A stretch of 53,037 nt of DNA from Pirellulaceae bacterium (lineage in GTDB: Bacteria > Planctomycetota > Planctomycetia > Pirellulales > Pirellulaceae). Shown piece by piece: positions 51,184 to 53,037 of the stretch. The notes beneath the pieces were generated by a model. The model did no database searches, was not told the origin of the DNA, and saw nothing but the letters and a program-made list of their open reading frames with translations. The DNA lies in assembly GCA_016784735.1 (NCBI GenBank), contig JADHUC010000026.1, positions 1 to 53,037 of the forward strand, in the 5' to 3' direction. A program made the translations under genes and the position numbers. Every line of letters starts with the position of its first letter. Within the stretch, counting starts at the first letter, position 1.

Positions 51184-53037
51184 ATGATGAGCAAATCGAG
51201 ACCTGTGTTTCTAGGCCTCCGTCTTCTCCAAATCCGCCGCGCCGCCGCGTCAATACTCGCGTTGTTGATCGTTGCATCCGCGTCCGCTCAACCTGTACCG
51301 GACAGCGATACGTTGCTGCTGCTTCAATTCGATCAGACCGCCGACGCGGACTATGCCCTGGGGACACCGTCGGTTGACCTTCGTGCGACGTTGACGGACG
51401 GGACGGGCGGTCGCTTCGCCGGTGGTGTTGACGTGGGTGCCGATGATCGGCTGGTAATCGCCGGAAACGATGGCAACGTGCGTCCAGAGGAGGGCACGAT
51501 CGAGCTTTGGATCAAGCCGCATTGGGCTGGCAACGACGAGAACAAGCACGGCTTGTTGTCCTGTGCGATGGGCGAGCGCGAGTACATCAATATCAACTGC
51601 CTTGGCAAAGGCCGATTGGGCATCGCCGTTGCCGCAGGACAGGGTGACGAGTGGACTTGGCGCCGGGCGGACGGCGACATCAGCGATTGGAAGCCCGACA
51701 CGTGGCACCACGTAGCGTTTGCCTGGGGGAACGCCCAACTGTGCGTTTTTATCGACGGCCAAGAAAGCGACGACCGGCCAACCGACGCGCAGATGCCGGA
51801 CGAGGCTCCTGAGTCGCTCACTCTTTCCGGTGTCGACGGAGTGATCGACGCCTTACGGATCTCACGGCGCATGTACACGGCCGAGGACGCAAGACGCTCG
51901 ATCCAACAGGCACTCAACCCGCCGTACCGCTACGCCACTGAGATGCCGTGGCAAGCCACCGGCAGCGTCTGGTCCGGCGGACGGGAGTTGTTGCGCGATG
52001 TGACCATACCGCTGATCATTGGGTCGAAGGAATACTCGAAGGGCTTTGTCTGCGCGTCGGGCGCGACGATCGAGTTTGATTTGGGGCGATCCTACAAGGT
52101 TTTCCAAGCCACGATCGGCGTCTGCCCGCTTTCACCGAACGACGTTGCCTGTTCGTTCGAAGTCTGGGGCGACGGGAAGACGCTGTTCGAGTCTGGGCCG
52201 CGCACGAACGAGCAGGCGTCTGAAGAGATAGCCGTGCCGATTGACGGTGTGAACCGACTGCGACTTGCTGTGCGAGGCGAAGGGCCCTGGGTGGGCACCG
52301 CCCGCGGTATCTGGGCTGGAGCAGTTCTTCTGCGCGAATCGAAAGCCGATGTGCTGATGGCATCGCGCGAACTGAAACCCGCCGTGATCGACATGTACCG
52401 TCGGCAACAGAATGCGGACCAATTCACGTTTGAAGTCAACACAAGCCGCCGCTTGCTTGTTACGTCGAAATCCTGGGAGGACGAGATTGCCCCAGATCGG
52501 ATTCCTTCGCCCGACGATGTCGCAACCACACTGGCCGCCTTCGGAACGCCTGGCGAATACGAACCAGTCAACTTCGTCGTTTACGCGTTCGAGGATGTGC
52601 AGCGGCTGCGAGTCGAGGCTTCGGATCTGCGATTTGGCGAATTCGTGATTCCCAGCAGCCGTGTCGATGTTCGTTTGGTACTACGGCGATTGATGCGGGA
52701 CCTCTATACCCTTCCGCCGGAACGATCGACCGTGCTTTCTCGATTCCTATTGGCGAATCAGCCCGTCGATGTTCCGGCCGGCACCTTCCGAGAATACCAT
52801 TTGATCGTCCAAGTTCCTGCCAACGCGGCACCCGGACGATACGCGGGCACGGTGCGTCTGGTGGAGGAGGGCAAGGAATCGGTCGAGTTGCCGCTAACGT
52901 TCGAAGTCCTGCCGTTCAGACTGCTCCAGCTTGAGGAGAAAGCCCACGGCGTCTACTACCGTTTTCCCAGCATGGATCAAGATTGGTCCGCCATCGAAGC
53001 GGAGTTGGCAGACATTCGGGCTCATGGAGGGACAATG
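51184..53037 (+). CDS. Secreted LamG/NPCBM-like protein, partial at right edge
   Basis: The frame runs open from ATG at 51184 to the last base (618 codons, no stop), so the gene continues outside. A signal peptide (core ASILALLIVASASAQ) is followed by a LamG/concanavalin-type sandwich (about 45-225): GTIELWIKPHW, LLSCAMG and WHHVAFAWGNAQLCVFIDGQ. Then comes an NPCBM-like domain, about 245-400, with KGFVCASGATIEFDLG, which typically binds sugars. A beta domain with PGRYAGTVRLVEEG follows, like the linker preceding the catalytic barrel of planctomycete glycosidases; that barrel would lie beyond the edge. AAGGA precedes the start. It is divergent from the TIM-barrel gene. Confidence 0.85.
   Translation, partial: MMSKSRPVFLGLRLLQIRRAAASILALLIVASASAQPVPDSDTLLLLQFDQTADADYALGTPSVDLRATLTDGTGGRFAGGVDVGADDRLVIAGNDGNVRPEEGTIELWIKPHWAGNDENKHGLLSCAMGEREYININCLGKGRLGIAVAAGQGDEWTWRRADGDISDWKPDTWHHVAFAWGNAQLCVFIDGQESDDRPTDAQMPDEAPESLTLSGVDGVIDALRISRRMYTAEDARRSIQQALNPPYRYATEMPWQATGSVWSGGRELLRDVTIPLIIGSKEYSKGFVCASGATIEFDLGRSYKVFQATIGVCPLSPNDVACSFEVWGDGKTLFESGPRTNEQASEEIAVPIDGVNRLRLAVRGEGPWVGTARGIWAGAVLLRESKADVLMASRELKPAVIDMYRRQQNADQFTFEVNTSRRLLVTSKSWEDEIAPDRIPSPDDVATTLAAFGTPGEYEPVNFVVYAFEDVQRLRVEASDLRFGEFVIPSSRVDVRLVLRRLMRDLYTLPPERSTVLSRFLLANQPVDVPAGTFREYHLIVQVPANAAPGRYAGTVRLVEEGKESVELPLTFEVLPFRLLQLEEKAHGVYYRFPSMDQDWSAIEAELADIRAHGGTM

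Noticed and set aside
1..53037. CRISPR array, tRNA or rRNA genes
   Set aside because: No regularly spaced direct repeats, no T-loop/acceptor pattern and no rRNA-like blocks were seen by eye. A tRNAscan-SE and minced run would confirm.

Overview
The window looks like a chromosome segment of a planctomycete, most likely Pirellulales-like. This is inferred from gene content and was not tested by phylogeny: a sulfatase, tandem ThuA domains, a PQQ-type beta-propeller, DUF1593 and DUF3500 proteins, an AlgE-type porin, several secreted GH-like proteins, short palindromic interspersed repeats, and loosely packed genes on both strands. I saw no rRNA, tRNA, CRISPR array or intact transposase.

Region 1 (0.2-17.4 kb) is rich in ion-homeostasis and central-metabolism genes: a two-TM K+ channel with two RCK modules, inorganic pyrophosphatase, a truncated DUF1003 gene, a small MscS channel, a CBS-domain remnant, a zwf-pgl pair with an ATGA overlap, a very large AsmA-like protein, a polysaccharide-export lipoprotein, NhaA, and MgtE. 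Inside it lies a probable cyclic di-AMP locus: a CdaA-type diadenylate cyclase fused in one polypeptide to a YbbR (CdaR-like) domain, divergent from a DHH/DHHA1 phosphodiesterase.

Region 2 (17.5-31.3 kb) holds a two-gene unit (an unknown secreted protein followed by a giant MscK-like channel), a probable MITE, a secreted alpha/beta hydrolase, an AlgE-like porin, a Tat-exported metallophosphoesterase, a DUF3500 protein, several small genes, and broken genes (an in-frame UGA after a signal peptide; a dual-specificity phosphatase fragment).

Region 3 (31.3-35.5 kb) is a small catabolic module. An Old Yellow Enzyme-type reductase converges on an apparent operon of acylating acetaldehyde dehydrogenase, DmpG-type 4-hydroxy-2-oxovalerate aldolase and HpcH/HpaI aldolase. 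These would turn 2-oxo-4-hydroxy acids into pyruvate and acetyl-CoA.

Region 4 (35.6-53.0 kb) is a run of exported carbohydrate- or polysaccharide-related proteins: parallel beta-helix, PQQ-like propeller, double ThuA, DUF1593, sulfatase, GH43/GH32-like propeller, a TIM-barrel-like protein, and a LamG/NPCBM-like protein running off the right edge. The housekeeping gene pgsA and an orphan antitoxin-like gene sit among them.

The most striking unexplained element is at 48.9-49.3 kb on the minus strand: a -35/-10 promoter with an exact 17-nt spacer, about 290 nt of densely self-complementary sequence closed by a perfect 9-bp stem, then a strong intrinsic terminator. It reads as an autonomous non-coding RNA gene that I cannot assign to a known family.
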